Source: Prolixibacteraceae bacterium
GTDB lineage: Bacteria > Bacteroidota > Bacteroidia > Bacteroidales > Prolixibacteraceae
NCBI GenBank assembly: GCA_019459485.1
Contig: JAIBEZ010000056.1
Coordinates: 1 to 64,000 of the forward strand
DNA length: 64,000 nucleotides
Direction of reading: 5' to 3'
Made by a program: the position numbers and the translations under genes. The first letter of the stretch is position 1; each line of letters starts with the position of its first letter. Positions 25,663-35,097 of this stretch are shown piece by piece. The notes under the pieces are model-generated. The model was not told the DNA's origin, did not search any database, and worked only from the letters and a program-made list of their open reading frames with translations.

Positions 25663-26415
25663 TTATTCGAAATCAGTTTTTGCCAGTGTTTTCATCGGTA
25701 ATCGTGATCCTTTTATTTCGTACTCCAACCCATCAACCGATAAAATCAATGTATCAGTCTTTGGAAATACTTTGCGAATATAATTCTTGTTTACAACCGT
25801 TGACCGGCTGATTCGGACAAAATTGAATGGGTTAAGAATTTGTTCAATTTTGGACAGGAACATATTGGTCAATTCTTTGCTTTTATTTACGAAATGCAGT
25901 TCCGTGTATGGCCCTTCAGCTTTGCAAAACAATATTTCGTTTGGGTTTATGAGCGTATAACCTTTGGCTGTAGTAAATTTCAATCTGGGATCATCTTGTT
26001 TTTTCTCAATTATCTTATCTATCAAGTTCAAAATATTTACCTGCTTGTTTGGCTGAACTTTTTCCAGAATTTTTCCAAGTTCGGTTTTTAATACTGGTTT
26101 CAGCAAATAATTATATACTTCCTGACGAATTGCATCCGCAGCATATCTCTTTGATTTTGAAACAAATACAATTACAGTATTAGAAAGTTTGGTTTGAATG
26201 AATTTGATGATTTTTTTTCCTGTTTTCCCTTTCACCGGATATTCCAAAAAAACGATGTCCGGATTTAAATCTATCACTTTTAACAAAGCAACATCAGTAT
26301 CAGATGCAGTTTCTATGACCGAAACCATGGAGTAAGACAGGAGCAAATTTTCCAGATACTCACGTGCAGCCGCATCACTTTCAATAATTAATGCACCAAT
26401 TTGATCTTTTCCCAT
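25663..26415 (-). CDS. LytTR-family regulator with a non-canonical receiver domain
   Basis: A 250-residue protein from ATG 26415 with receiver plus LytTR layout. The phosphoacceptor position holds Glu (E58, IVFLEYPVKG) and the acidic pocket reads E12-S13-D14 instead of a DD pair, while the Lys in LLKPV is kept. It is therefore probably not phosphorylated normally; a Glu there can mimic the active state. The LytTR domain (ILFCKAEGPYTELHF to RISRSTVVNKNYI) looks intact. A longer start at 26499 adds 28 residues with no domain. I prefer 26415 because a near-consensus TAnnTTTG-like box lies at 26445-26452 on this strand and the lengths of the two regulators then agree. Confidence 0.82.
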   Translation of the reverse strand: MGKDQIGALIIESDAAAREYLENLLLSYSMVSVIETASDTDVALLKVIDLNPDIVFLEYPVKGKTGKKIIKFIQTKLSNTVIVFVSKSKRYAADAIRQEVYNYLLKPVLKTELGKILEKVQPNKQVNILNLIDKIIEKKQDDPRLKFTTAKGYTLINPNEILFCKAEGPYTELHFVNKSKELTNMFLSKIEQILNPFNFVRISRSTVVNKNYIRKVFPKTDTLILSVDGLEYEIKGSRLPMKTLAKTDFE

Positions 26416-26778
26416 AAAAGAACCGTAATTTGATATTGAAGGAATAAAGATAGCTTTATATGCTTTGCCTGATATAAAAAATCTGAGATTCCTTGACATA
26501 TGAATGAAATTTCAAAATCATTTCATTGATTTTATCGAACAATTAAATTTCCACAATTGGTTTTCTCTAAAACATGCCTTTTACTGAAGTACGAAATCTC
26601 CCTACCTGTCAATGAATTAATCTAATTTGCATGTTTTTAACGATTGTTCCTTCAGAGCCAATTTCACTGTAAGATATTTTTTTATATTTATAGCAAGAAA
26701 CCATTGATAGAATTGTTTGTTCTAACTTGGAAGTTTTAAAAACGGTATCATATTACACAAAATACTAAACCCTTTGGA

Positions 26779-27948
26779 ATGAGTAAATCTATACTTCTTC
26801 ACTATTTCTCTATGCGTTTGAAAACATTTATCTCTCTGATTTTATTAGCATTTTTTATAAGTTCCGGTACTTCTTTAAAAGCCAATTCTGCTGAAGATGA
26901 ATCAGATGAATTCACTGAAGATCATTCTCACGCTGATATTCAGAGAGGGGAACGATTTTTCAAAGGCTTTTTGCCTGCCAACCGCGAATTCGAATCATGC
27001 ATTTCGTGTCACAACATTTACAAGTCGGATACTTTAAACTGGAATCCATCGGCGATGGACATCGCTATTAAGTTTGCCGGAAAGGACTTTGCAGAGTTTC
27101 AGAGTGCAGTAATGCAGCCGACCGGAATAAAGATGGAAGCCTCGCACAAGGATTTTAAAATTGAAGAAGAAGATTTGAAGAAGGTAAAGCTGTATCTTGA
27201 TGATTTGGCGCTTGTCGGTCCACCATCAGCAGGGCCAACCCTTAATCAGATCATGTTGTTCATTTTGCTGGGACTATTGATCACCTTTGCTTTGCTTGAT
27301 CTTATTTTCTTCCACAAAATAAAATACCGTGCTGTTTCTGTACTGATTCTAATTGTTTCGCTTGGATTTCAGGTAAAAATGGTGGCAACTGCAGCCATTG
27401 ATTTAGGACGATCGCAGGATTATGCTCCCGATCAACCCATCAAATTTTCGCACAAAGTTCATGCAGGCGACAATAAAATAGATTGTAAATACTGTCACCA
27501 TACTGCAGAATTCGGAAAATCTGCGGGTATCCCTGCAACTGAATTATGTATGAATTGCCATGTACTTGTGCGTGAAGGAACCAATTCAGGAAAATTTGAA
27601 ATTGCAAAGGTGGTTGATGCATACGAAACGAAAAATCCGATTGAATGGACCCGAATTCACAATTTACCCGATCATGTATTTTTCAGTCATGCTCAACATG
27701 TCGGCGTAGGAAAGATTGATTGCCAGCAATGTCACGGACCAGTTGAGGAAATGGATATTATGCGTCAGCACAGCGATTTATCAATGGGCTGGTGTGTCAA
27801 TTGCCACCGCGATACCGAAGTTAATTTCATGGACAATGCCTATTACGATAATTACATGAAATTGCACGATCAGCTGAAAGGTGGAGGAATTGATACCATC
27901 CGCGCAGTTAATATCGGAGCAAACGATTGTATGAGGTGCCACTATTAG
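26779..27948 (+). CDS. actA: Alternative complex III subunit ActA, multiheme cytochrome c
   Basis: Membrane-attached cytochrome c of the quinol-oxidising alternative complex III. It is 389 residues with an N-terminal signal or anchor (about 13-37), two further hydrophobic helices at about 155-205, and six CxxCH haem sites at C74, C236, C257, C315, C339 and C384. Five are in the C-terminal region, as in the pentahaem ActA known from Rhodothermus and Flavobacterium. The sixth (CISCH) sits in a separate N-terminal domain (ERFFKGFLPANREFESCISCH). ATG 26812 is an alternative start. It is the first gene of the act operon, divergent from the LytTR pair across 26500-26778, where I see no strong promoter match. 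Confidence 0.92.
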   Translation: MSKSILLHYFSMRLKTFISLILLAFFISSGTSLKANSAEDESDEFTEDHSHADIQRGERFFKGFLPANREFESCISCHNIYKSDTLNWNPSAMDIAIKFAGKDFAEFQSAVMQPTGIKMEASHKDFKIEEEDLKKVKLYLDDLALVGPPSAGPTLNQIMLFILLGLLITFALLDLIFFHKIKYRAVSVLILIVSLGFQVKMVATAAIDLGRSQDYAPDQPIKFSHKVHAGDNKIDCKYCHHTAEFGKSAGIPATELCMNCHVLVREGTNSGKFEIAKVVDAYETKNPIEWTRIHNLPDHVFFSHAQHVGVGKIDCQQCHGPVEEMDIMRQHSDLSMGWCVNCHRDTEVNFMDNAYYDNYMKLHDQLKGGGIDTIRAVNIGANDCMRCHY

Positions 27949-28031
27949 AAAAGTTAAAAAGGGTTTGAAATGTTTGACGCTTCGCGTTTGAAGAGTTAAT
28001 TGCTCAACTCTGAATAGTTGCAATATCCTTT

Positions 28032-28122
28032 GCCGTTCGCCTTTAGGCAACGGAATAAAATGAATAAAGCGAAACCCGTCCGCGAGCTAATGTTGATAAA
28101 GGCGATAGCAATCTTTCGGACG
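28032..28122. repeat. Dispersed repeat copy 1 (partial) between actA and actB
   Basis: Contains the hairpin ccgtt-c-gcct / aggc-aacgg (28033-28053), then acccgtccg, the phrase aatgttgat, and ctttcggacgg, with arms cgtccg 28077-28082 and cggacg 28117-28122. The second part matches, base for base in long stretches, the right half of the element at 63631-63763 read on the minus strand. Confidence 0.65.
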
Positions 28123-28184
28123 GAAAGATGGATGCCAATTTCAAGATTTGAATTGTAGTAATAAAAAAAGAAAAAATATAGTCG

Positions 28185-31130
28185 ATGAAGACATACTGGA
28201 GAAGTATTGAAGAACTTGCCAATCCAAAGGAACTACGCCGGGTAGAGGTGCGCGAAGAAGCCAAACAGAAGAGCATGTTGATGAGAGGCGACAATGATTT
28301 GAATGCTGCATCACGACGCGATTTCCTGAAAACATTTGGCTTCGGTATAGCAGCTGCTTCTATTATTGCGAGTTGTAAGAGGCCTATCGATAAAGCCATT
28401 CCATATCTGGTAAAACCCGACGAGATTAATCCCGGAACTGCCAATTATTATGCTTCTTCCTACTTCGATGCAAATGAATACGGGAGTATCATCGTAAAAG
28501 TAAGAGATGGCCGGCCAATTAAAATTGAGGGAAACACATTAAGTTCCATCTCTCAGGGCGGAACAAGTGCCCGGATGCAGGCTTCGGTTCTGAACCTGTA
28601 TGATGACGCGCGTCTCAAAGGCCCTTTAAAAGCGGGAGCCGAAATCACCTGGGAAAAAGCCGACGAAGAAATAATGGCTCAATTGGCCAGCCTGAAAGCT
28701 GAAAACGGGAAAGTTGTTCTATTGAGTTCAACCATCATCTCACCATCAACCCGCGAAATAATTAAAAAATTTACCGAAAATCAGCCAAATACCGAATGGA
28801 TTCAGTACGACCCGGTTTCTGCTTCGGGAATATTGCTGGCCAACCAGAAATGTTTTGGTTCCGCATTTATTCCTGATTACCGTTTCGACAAAGCCAAAGT
28901 GGTGGTCAGTTTCGGAGCCGATTTCCTCGGAACATGGCTGTCGACAGTTGAATACACAAAAAGATATACCGCTGCCCGGCAGTTGCAGGATGGACAAAAG
29001 GAAATGCTTCGCCATTATCAGTTTGAATCAGGAATGACATTGAGCGGATCGAATGCCGATGTTCGTTTCCCGATCAAACCGTCGGAAGAAGGTGCAATCG
29101 TACTGGCATTGTACAATGCGATCGCCGCTGCCAAAGGTGGAACTGTGGTTTCGGGCGTTCAATCGTCGGTTGATGTTGCCGAACTTGCAAAAGACCTTCT
29201 GGAAAATGAAAATCACAGCATCGTAATTTCAGGAAGCAACGATGAAAATATTCAGTTATTCGTAAACGGAATTAACCAGTTATTGGGTAATTACGGACAA
29301 ACCATCGGGCTGGACAAACCGCTTTTAACGAAACAAGGTGTTGATCAGAATATGGACCGTTTGTTGTCAGACTTGAAAGCAGGTTCAGTAAAAGCATTGC
29401 TGGTTTGGGGGGCCAATCCGGTGTACGATCATCCACTCGGGAAAGAATTTGCAGCGGCAATTCCAAAATCAGGATTGAGTGTTTCATTTTCTGAACGTCC
29501 CGATGAAACAACTGCTTTGTGCCAGTATGTTTTGCCTGAAACCAATTTTCTGGAAAGCTGGAACGATCTGGAACCAAAATCAGGAATTTACAGCCTTTCG
29601 CAACCAACCATTGCCCCAATTTTTAATGCCCGTGCACCACAGGAGTCACTGCTGAAGTGGGCAGGGAATGATAAAAAATACCACGACTTTATTAAAAACT
29701 TCTGGAATGAAACACAATTTCCGAAGCAAAAAGAAATAACCGATTTCCGCGAGTTCTGGAATACTTCGTTGCAGAATGGAGTTTTCGAAACCGTTCAGGA
29801 GCCGAAACTAAATTATTCTGCGGAAGGAATTGCACCGGCTGCCAGTCAGATAAAAAGTGCAGGTTCAGGAATTGAAGTTGCCTTGTACGAAACGGTGGCT
29901 CTTGGAAACGGGAAATATGCCAACAACCCTTGGTTGCAGGAATTACCCGATCCGGTTGCAAAAATCAGCTGGGACAATTTCGCGGCAGTTCCGGTGGCGT
30001 ATGCCGAAGAAAACGGACTGAAAAATGAAGATGTCATCAACATAAACGGAATTGAATTGCCCGTATTTATCCAACCCGGACAAGCAAAAGATACCATTTC
30101 TGTAGCATTGGGTTATGGCCGCGAAATCGCCGGAAAAGTAGGCGATCAGACAGGCATAAACCTTTACCCTTCGGTCGGAACCGAAAATGGGACTCGCCGG
30201 TATTATCTGACTTCAGCAAAAGTTGAAAAAGTTGCCGGAAAAACGTTTGAACTGGCCATTTCGCAAACCCATTACCTGATGGAAGGCCGACCAATCGCCC
30301 GTGAAACTTCGCTGGATGATTACATTAAAAATCCTTCTTCAGGAAACGAACTGAAAGCCGAACACGAATCAAAAGCAGTAACATTGTACGAAGAGCCGGT
30401 TTACAATGGGCACCATTGGGGTTTGGCAATTGACCTGAATTCGTGCACCGGCTGCGGAAACTGTGCCATTGCCTGTCAGGCTGAAAACAATGTTCAGGTG
30501 ATCGGAAAAGAACAGGTTCGCAACCGGAGAATTATGCACTGGATCAGAATTGACCGGTATTATTCTGAAAATCCTGAAAATCCGAAAGTATCCTTTCAGC
30601 CGGTAATGTGCCAGCACTGCGGAAATGCTCCCTGCGAAAATGTCTGCCCGGTGGCTGCAACTCCGCACAGCGAAGAAGGCTTGAACCAAATGGCTTACAA
30701 CCGTTGCGTTGGAACCAAATATTGCATCAACAACTGCCCGTACCGCGTTCGCCGGTTCAACTGGTTTCAGTACGTAAAAAACGACAAATTCGACTATGCA
30801 TCGAACAGTGATCTGGGCCGGATGGTGCTGAATCCTGATGTAACAGTTCGTTCACGTGGAGTTGTTGAAAAATGCTCGATGTGTGTTCAACGCATTCAGG
30901 AGAAAAAACAAGTGGCAAAACTGGAGGGAAGAGCAATTGCCGAGGGCGAAATTAAAACAGCCTGTTCACAGTCGTGTCCCGGAAATGCCATCGTATTTGG
31001 CGACCTTGAAAATCCGGAAAGCCGCATTTCGAAGCTGTTTAAAGACAAGAGAAACTACCATTTGCTGGAAGAATTACACACTTTACCGTCGGTTGGCTAC
31101 CTGACCAAAGTAAGAAACATAAACGCATGA
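28185..31130 (+). CDS. actB: Alternative complex III subunit ActB, iron-sulfur/molybdopterin-type protein
   Basis: A 981-residue periplasmic subunit with a twin-arginine export motif (S43-R-R-D-F-L-K49). Residues about 60-700 resemble molybdopterin oxidoreductases, which in ACIII carry no cofactor. The C-terminal quarter is a four-cluster ferredoxin: CTGCGNCAIAC, CQHCGNAPCENVCP, CVGTKYCINNCP and CSMC..CSQSCPGNA. It passes electrons from quinol oxidation to the haems of ActA and ActE. The long 236-bp gap after actA contains repeat copy 1. Confidence 0.95.
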   Translation: MKTYWRSIEELANPKELRRVEVREEAKQKSMLMRGDNDLNAASRRDFLKTFGFGIAAASIIASCKRPIDKAIPYLVKPDEINPGTANYYASSYFDANEYGSIIVKVRDGRPIKIEGNTLSSISQGGTSARMQASVLNLYDDARLKGPLKAGAEITWEKADEEIMAQLASLKAENGKVVLLSSTIISPSTREIIKKFTENQPNTEWIQYDPVSASGILLANQKCFGSAFIPDYRFDKAKVVVSFGADFLGTWLSTVEYTKRYTAARQLQDGQKEMLRHYQFESGMTLSGSNADVRFPIKPSEEGAIVLALYNAIAAAKGGTVVSGVQSSVDVAELAKDLLENENHSIVISGSNDENIQLFVNGINQLLGNYGQTIGLDKPLLTKQGVDQNMDRLLSDLKAGSVKALLVWGANPVYDHPLGKEFAAAIPKSGLSVSFSERPDETTALCQYVLPETNFLESWNDLEPKSGIYSLSQPTIAPIFNARAPQESLLKWAGNDKKYHDFIKNFWNETQFPKQKEITDFREFWNTSLQNGVFETVQEPKLNYSAEGIAPAASQIKSAGSGIEVALYETVALGNGKYANNPWLQELPDPVAKISWDNFAAVPVAYAEENGLKNEDVININGIELPVFIQPGQAKDTISVALGYGREIAGKVGDQTGINLYPSVGTENGTRRYYLTSAKVEKVAGKTFELAISQTHYLMEGRPIARETSLDDYIKNPSSGNELKAEHESKAVTLYEEPVYNGHHWGLAIDLNSCTGCGNCAIACQAENNVQVIGKEQVRNRRIMHWIRIDRYYSENPENPKVSFQPVMCQHCGNAPCENVCPVAATPHSEEGLNQMAYNRCVGTKYCINNCPYRVRRFNWFQYVKNDKFDYASNSDLGRMVLNPDVTVRSRGVVEKCSMCVQRIQEKKQVAKLEGRAIAEGEIKTACSQSCPGNAIVFGDLENPESRISKLFKDKRNYHLLEELHTLPSVGYLTKVRNINA

Positions 31131-31158
31131 TCATCAATCAAAGAAAATAGGACGGATT

Positions 31159-32553
31159 ATGTACAAAACGGACGTACGAGGAAAATTAATTGACGGAGAA
31201 AAATCGCTCAGTCAGATTTCGCAGGAAATTCTGGAACCCATCAATGGCAAAACACCCAAATGGTGGTATGCTGCCATGGGGATAAGTTTGGCCATGTTTG
31301 CATGGGGAGCTCACAGTATTTTCCTGACCCTGACCCAGGGAGTTGGAACATGGGGAGTCAACAATACTGTCGGATGGGGATGGGCCATTATTAACTTTGT
31401 TTGGTGGATCGGTATCGGTCATGCCGGAACCGCTTTCTCCATATTTCTGTTGATATTGCGACAGAAATGGAGAACAGCCATCAACCGCGCAGCCGAGGCG
31501 ATGACTGTTGTTGCTGTATTTGCAGCAGCTTTGTTCCCTTTGATGCACATGGGGCGCCCCTGGTTGTTTTTCTTTGTATTTCCTTATCCCAATACCCGCG
31601 GTCCGTTGTGGGTGAACTTTAACTCACCGCTCTTCTGGGACTTTGTGGCAATTTCGGCCTATCTGCTTATTTCGGCGAGTTTCTGGTATTTTGGTATGGT
31701 TCCTGATTTTGCAACCATCCGCGATACCACTAAATCAAAAATCAAGAAAGCAGTTTACGGATTCTTTGCATTCGGATGGACCGGCTCGTCAAGAGAATGG
31801 TTGCGGTACGAAGGTTTGGCCTTTGTGTTGGGTGGAATTGCTGCCGTATTGGTAGTTTCAGTTCACTCCATTGTATCCACCGACTTTGCGGTCTCGGTTG
31901 AGCCAGGCTGGCACACCACGCTTTTCCCTCCGTACTTCGTAGTTGGTGCAATCTTTTCAGGATTTGCGATGGTTTTGACCTTGGTTACGCTGATGAAAAA
32001 GCTTTATAAAATGGGTGACTTTATTACTGAAAACCATGTGGACGCTGTTTGCCGTGTGTTGGTTTTTGTTTCACTCATAATGGGTACTGCCTACATTACT
32101 GAAATACTTATTGCCTGGTATTCAGGTTCCGAATACGAAATGTTTACATTCTTTAAAAACCGTATAACCGGCGAATATGCCTTTCAATTCTGGGCGATGT
32201 TCATCTTTAATGCTGTCGTTCCGCAGTTGTTCTGGTCCAGGAAAATCCGTAGAAACATGTGGATTGTTTTCACCATTTCAATACTCATCAACATTGGTAT
32301 GTGGTTCGAACGATTCAATATTGTGGTAACCTCGCTGTCGAAAAATTACCTTCCTGCAAACTGGGCAAGCTACTCACCAACTTTGGTTGAAATCGGCTTT
32401 TTTATAGGAACCATCGGAATGTTTTCGGCCGGGGTGCTGCTGTTCTTCCGCTACATTCCGCAGATTGCCATCAGCGAAGTAAAGATGATTTCGAAATATA
32501 ACACGCAGCAAACAGATCACCTAAAACCCGGACACCACCATGATTACGAATAA
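31159..32553 (+). CDS. actC: Alternative complex III subunit ActC (NrfD/PsrC-type membrane protein)
   Basis: A 464-residue integral membrane protein with about ten helices of the NrfD fold; it holds the quinol site facing ActB. Conserved text includes WWIGIGHAGTAFS (about residues 80-92) and FPLMHMGRPW (about 130-139). It starts 28 bp after actB and overlaps actD by 14 bp. ActF is its paralogue in the same complex. Confidence 0.95.
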   Translation: MYKTDVRGKLIDGEKSLSQISQEILEPINGKTPKWWYAAMGISLAMFAWGAHSIFLTLTQGVGTWGVNNTVGWGWAIINFVWWIGIGHAGTAFSIFLLILRQKWRTAINRAAEAMTVVAVFAAALFPLMHMGRPWLFFFVFPYPNTRGPLWVNFNSPLFWDFVAISAYLLISASFWYFGMVPDFATIRDTTKSKIKKAVYGFFAFGWTGSSREWLRYEGLAFVLGGIAAVLVVSVHSIVSTDFAVSVEPGWHTTLFPPYFVVGAIFSGFAMVLTLVTLMKKLYKMGDFITENHVDAVCRVLVFVSLIMGTAYITEILIAWYSGSEYEMFTFFKNRITGEYAFQFWAMFIFNAVVPQLFWSRKIRRNMWIVFTISILINIGMWFERFNIVVTSLSKNYLPANWASYSPTLVEIGFFIGTIGMFSAGVLLFFRYIPQIAISEVKMISKYNTQQTDHLKPGHHHDYE

Positions 32554-33070
32554 AAAATACTTAGTGGGCGTATTCGACAACGAACATACGCTGAAAGATG
32601 CCTTTCAAAAGGCGCTTGACAAGGGTGTTGTGATCGAGGAAGTTTATACGCCATATCCGATTCATGAAATTTTGCATGGAATGAAATACAAAACACACAT
32701 TTCGCACGCAGCATTTTTTTATGGATTATTTGGTGTGACTGCAATTATCGGGGGAATGTATTATGCTGCTGTTATTGATTGGCCGCTGCTTTTCGGAGGA
32801 AAACCGTTCAATACATTTCCATCTTTCATCGTAGTTTCCATCGTAGCGACTATTTTAACGATTACAATTTTAACATTGCTGACTTTTTCAATCCGGTCAA
32901 AAATATATCCTGGTAAAACAGCCGATATTATTGACGTCCGTGCGACCGACGATAAGTTTATTATTCTGCTCGATCAGGAAAAAATGGGAATTGAAATTCC
33001 GGCAGTAACACAATTGTTCCAGTCGAACGGAGCTTCTGAAGTGTATGAAAAAGAATCCACCTCTAACTGA
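32540..33070 (+). CDS. actD: Alternative complex III subunit ActD (DUF3341)
   Basis: A 176-residue DUF3341 protein. A soluble N-terminal part (LVGVFDNEHTLKDAFQKALDKG) is followed by two transmembrane helices (about 53-75 and 95-118) and a C-terminal soluble tail. It contacts ActC and ActF and has no cofactor motif. Its ATG lies inside the end of actC (14-bp overlap), which implies translational coupling. Confidence 0.93.
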   Translation: MITNKKYLVGVFDNEHTLKDAFQKALDKGVVIEEVYTPYPIHEILHGMKYKTHISHAAFFYGLFGVTAIIGGMYYAAVIDWPLLFGGKPFNTFPSFIVVSIVATILTITILTLLTFSIRSKIYPGKTADIIDVRATDDKFIILLDQEKMGIEIPAVTQLFQSNGASEVYEKESTSN

Positions 33071-33086
33071 GATAAATTATCAACGA

Positions 33087-33653
33087 ATGAATCTGAAAAA
33101 CAGCATAAAAAGTTTCGCGGCCTTAATCCTGATACTTATTTTGGGATCGTGCGACCGCGACCGAAACACTACAGGATGGCAATATTTTGATGACATGGCG
33201 CAATCGCCAGCCTACGAAACCTATTCGCCCAATCCCAATTTCGCCGATGGAAAGACCATGCGGAATCCCGTTGAAGGAACTATTCCGCTGGGGTACGAGC
33301 CTTACCTGTATGAGAAGAATGATACTGATCGGGTCGAAGCCGGGGTGGCATTGGTAAATCCATACGAATCGAATGCAAAAAATCTGGAACGTGGAAAACA
33401 GGTGTATGCTATTTATTGTACTACTTGTCACGGCGATCAGGGAGATGGCAAAGGTTTTCTATACACCAGTAAGAAATATCCGTTTCCGCCAGCCAGCTTA
33501 TTATCCGATAAAATCAGAAATAATCCTGAAGGCGAAATTTATCACGTAATAAGCGTTGGCTTTGGAGTGATGCCTCAGCATGGTTCGCAGATTAGGCCCG
33601 AAGATCGGTGGAAAGTGGCCATGTATATTAAGGAAGTTTTACACAAACAGTGA
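33087..33653 (+). CDS. actE: Alternative complex III subunit ActE, monohaem cytochrome c lipoprotein
   Basis: A 188-residue lipoprotein cytochrome c: a signal peptide ending GSC22, a single haem site CTTCH near residue 111 (GKQVYAIYCTTCHGDQGDGKG) and a distal Met in FGVMPQHG. It passes electrons on to a cytochrome c oxidase or carrier. Start ATG 33087 begins the signal peptide; the longer frame from 33045 overlaps actD and adds nothing. A repeat-rich gap of 246 bp separates it from actF. Confidence 0.93.
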   Translation: MNLKNSIKSFAALILILILGSCDRDRNTTGWQYFDDMAQSPAYETYSPNPNFADGKTMRNPVEGTIPLGYEPYLYEKNDTDRVEAGVALVNPYESNAKNLERGKQVYAIYCTTCHGDQGDGKGFLYTSKKYPFPPASLLSDKIRNNPEGEIYHVISVGFGVMPQHGSQIRPEDRWKVAMYIKEVLHKQ

Positions 33654-33654
33654 A

Positions 33655-33692
33655 AAGTTCAAAGTTTCAGGTTTCAAGTTCCAAGTCGGGTT
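33655..33692. repeat. Low-complexity phrase in the actE-actF gap
   Basis: Imperfect iterations of 'agtttcaggtttcaagttccaag', a simple-phrase type of intergenic DNA. Related short-phrase stretches occur at 957-987, 56325-56367, 59215-59280 and 63764-63876. Confidence 0.4.
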
Positions 33693-33721
33693 CGAACATG
33701 AAAGGTGAGATTTGATTGGTG

Positions 33722-33854
33722 GTTTTCACCCTGAAGGGGTGGAATATCAATAACCCGGGGTAAGAGAGGAACGAACGCAACCCCGGGAAAATGAAAAAAA
33801 GAAAAGGATCGTCCGCGATTGGCTTTCTATAGAGCAAGAATAATCTTTCGGACG
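33722..33854 (+). repeat. Dispersed composite repeat copy 2 between actE and actF
   Basis: Modules in order: a gttttcaccctgaagggg hairpin, cccggggtaag, gaggaacgaacg, ccccggg, then cgtccgcga to ctttcggacg. Copy 3 at 63631-63763 carries the same modules in the same order on the minus strand. Confidence 0.75.
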
Positions 33855-33899
33855 AAAAAGAATTAACCCTCACAAAAGAGGAAAAATATAAATGGAAGA

Positions 33900-35078
33900 A
33901 TGAAAAATATGGATACAATGGAAGATAAATTGATTGTTCCTCAAAAATTTAAGAATATTTTGTTTGGATTAATCGCCATCGGAATAATCTCAATCGTTGT
34001 GGGTTTCGTATTGGATCCTCACCGGGCGTGGGCCAATTATTTGCTAAACAACTATTACTTTGTCTCGCTGGCGATTGGGGCGGCATTCTTCGGTGCTATT
34101 CAATACATATCACAGGCCGGATGGTCGGCGGCTTTTAAAAGGATTCCTGAAGCAATGGCCTCTTACGTGCCGGTTGCCGCCGTATTTTTCATACTGATGT
34201 ATTTTGGGATGCACTCAATATTCCATTGGTCTCACGAAGGAATTACGGAAACCGATGCTTTAATTGCCCACAAAGCACCCTACCTGAATATTCCTTTTTT
34301 CTTTTTTCGAGTGGTATTGTTCTTCGGATTATGGATTATCATGATCAGACTTCTTCGCAAAATTTCGTTGAAAGAGGACGCGGAAGGTGGAATGCAGCAT
34401 TTTTACGATTCTGAAAAATATTCGAAGGTCATCATATTTATTATCGCCATCAGCTTCACTCTTTTTGCCATCGACATGATCATGTCGCTCGAACCTCACT
34501 GGTTTAGCGCTTTATTTGCGGCAAAAAGCTTTATTGCTGCTTTTTTGCATGCCTCAACAGTAATTACCCTGATAGTTATTATTCTGCATAAAATAGGACA
34601 TCTGAAAATGTTGAACCGCAGCCACCTGCACGATTTTTCGAGATACATCTTTATGCTGTCCATCGTTTGGGGTTACTTCAATTTTGTCGAATTCATGATT
34701 ATCTGGTACGGAAATATTCCTGAAGAAACAATCTTCTTCGTTAATCGCTCGCAGGGAGCTTTTGGGGTGCTGTTTTATGCCAACATCGTAATAAACTGGT
34801 TCATTCCGTTCCTGTTCCTGATGCCCCGAATGACATCCAGAAGTAAAGTTTATATACTTCCTGTAATCATTGTTTTAATCATTGGACAATACACAGAATT
34901 GTATTATTATATCTGGCCGGCTGTGGTTCACGAAGCCAAATTCGGCTTGCTGGAAATTGGCACTTATCTCGGATTCCTTGGTTTGTTTACACTGGTAGTT
35001 ACGAACACTTTGTCGAAAGCCAGCCTTGTTCCGAAAAACCATCCATATCTGGAAGAAAGTATTTACCATCAGTTCTGA
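33900..35078 (+). CDS. actF: Alternative complex III subunit ActF (NrfD/PsrC-like)
   Basis: A 392-residue membrane protein with about ten helices, the second NrfD-like subunit of ACIII and a paralogue of ActC. Recognisable text: FHWSHEGITETD (about residues 105-116), SLEPHWFSALFA, and FWEFMIIWYGN-like NFVEFMIIWYGN. It is the last act gene and is followed by a terminator. The cytochrome oxidase genes that often follow act operons are not present here. Confidence 0.93.
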   Translation: MKNMDTMEDKLIVPQKFKNILFGLIAIGIISIVVGFVLDPHRAWANYLLNNYYFVSLAIGAAFFGAIQYISQAGWSAAFKRIPEAMASYVPVAAVFFILMYFGMHSIFHWSHEGITETDALIAHKAPYLNIPFFFFRVVLFFGLWIIMIRLLRKISLKEDAEGGMQHFYDSEKYSKVIIFIIAISFTLFAIDMIMSLEPHWFSALFAAKSFIAAFLHASTVITLIVIILHKIGHLKMLNRSHLHDFSRYIFMLSIVWGYFNFVEFMIIWYGNIPEETIFFVNRSQGAFGVLFYANIVINWFIPFLFLMPRMTSRSKVYILPVIIVLIIGQYTELYYYIWPAVVHEAKFGLLEIGTYLGFLGLFTLVVTNTLSKASLVPKNHPYLEESIYHQF

Positions 35079-35097
35079 TGCAGTCGATGCAAGCATA

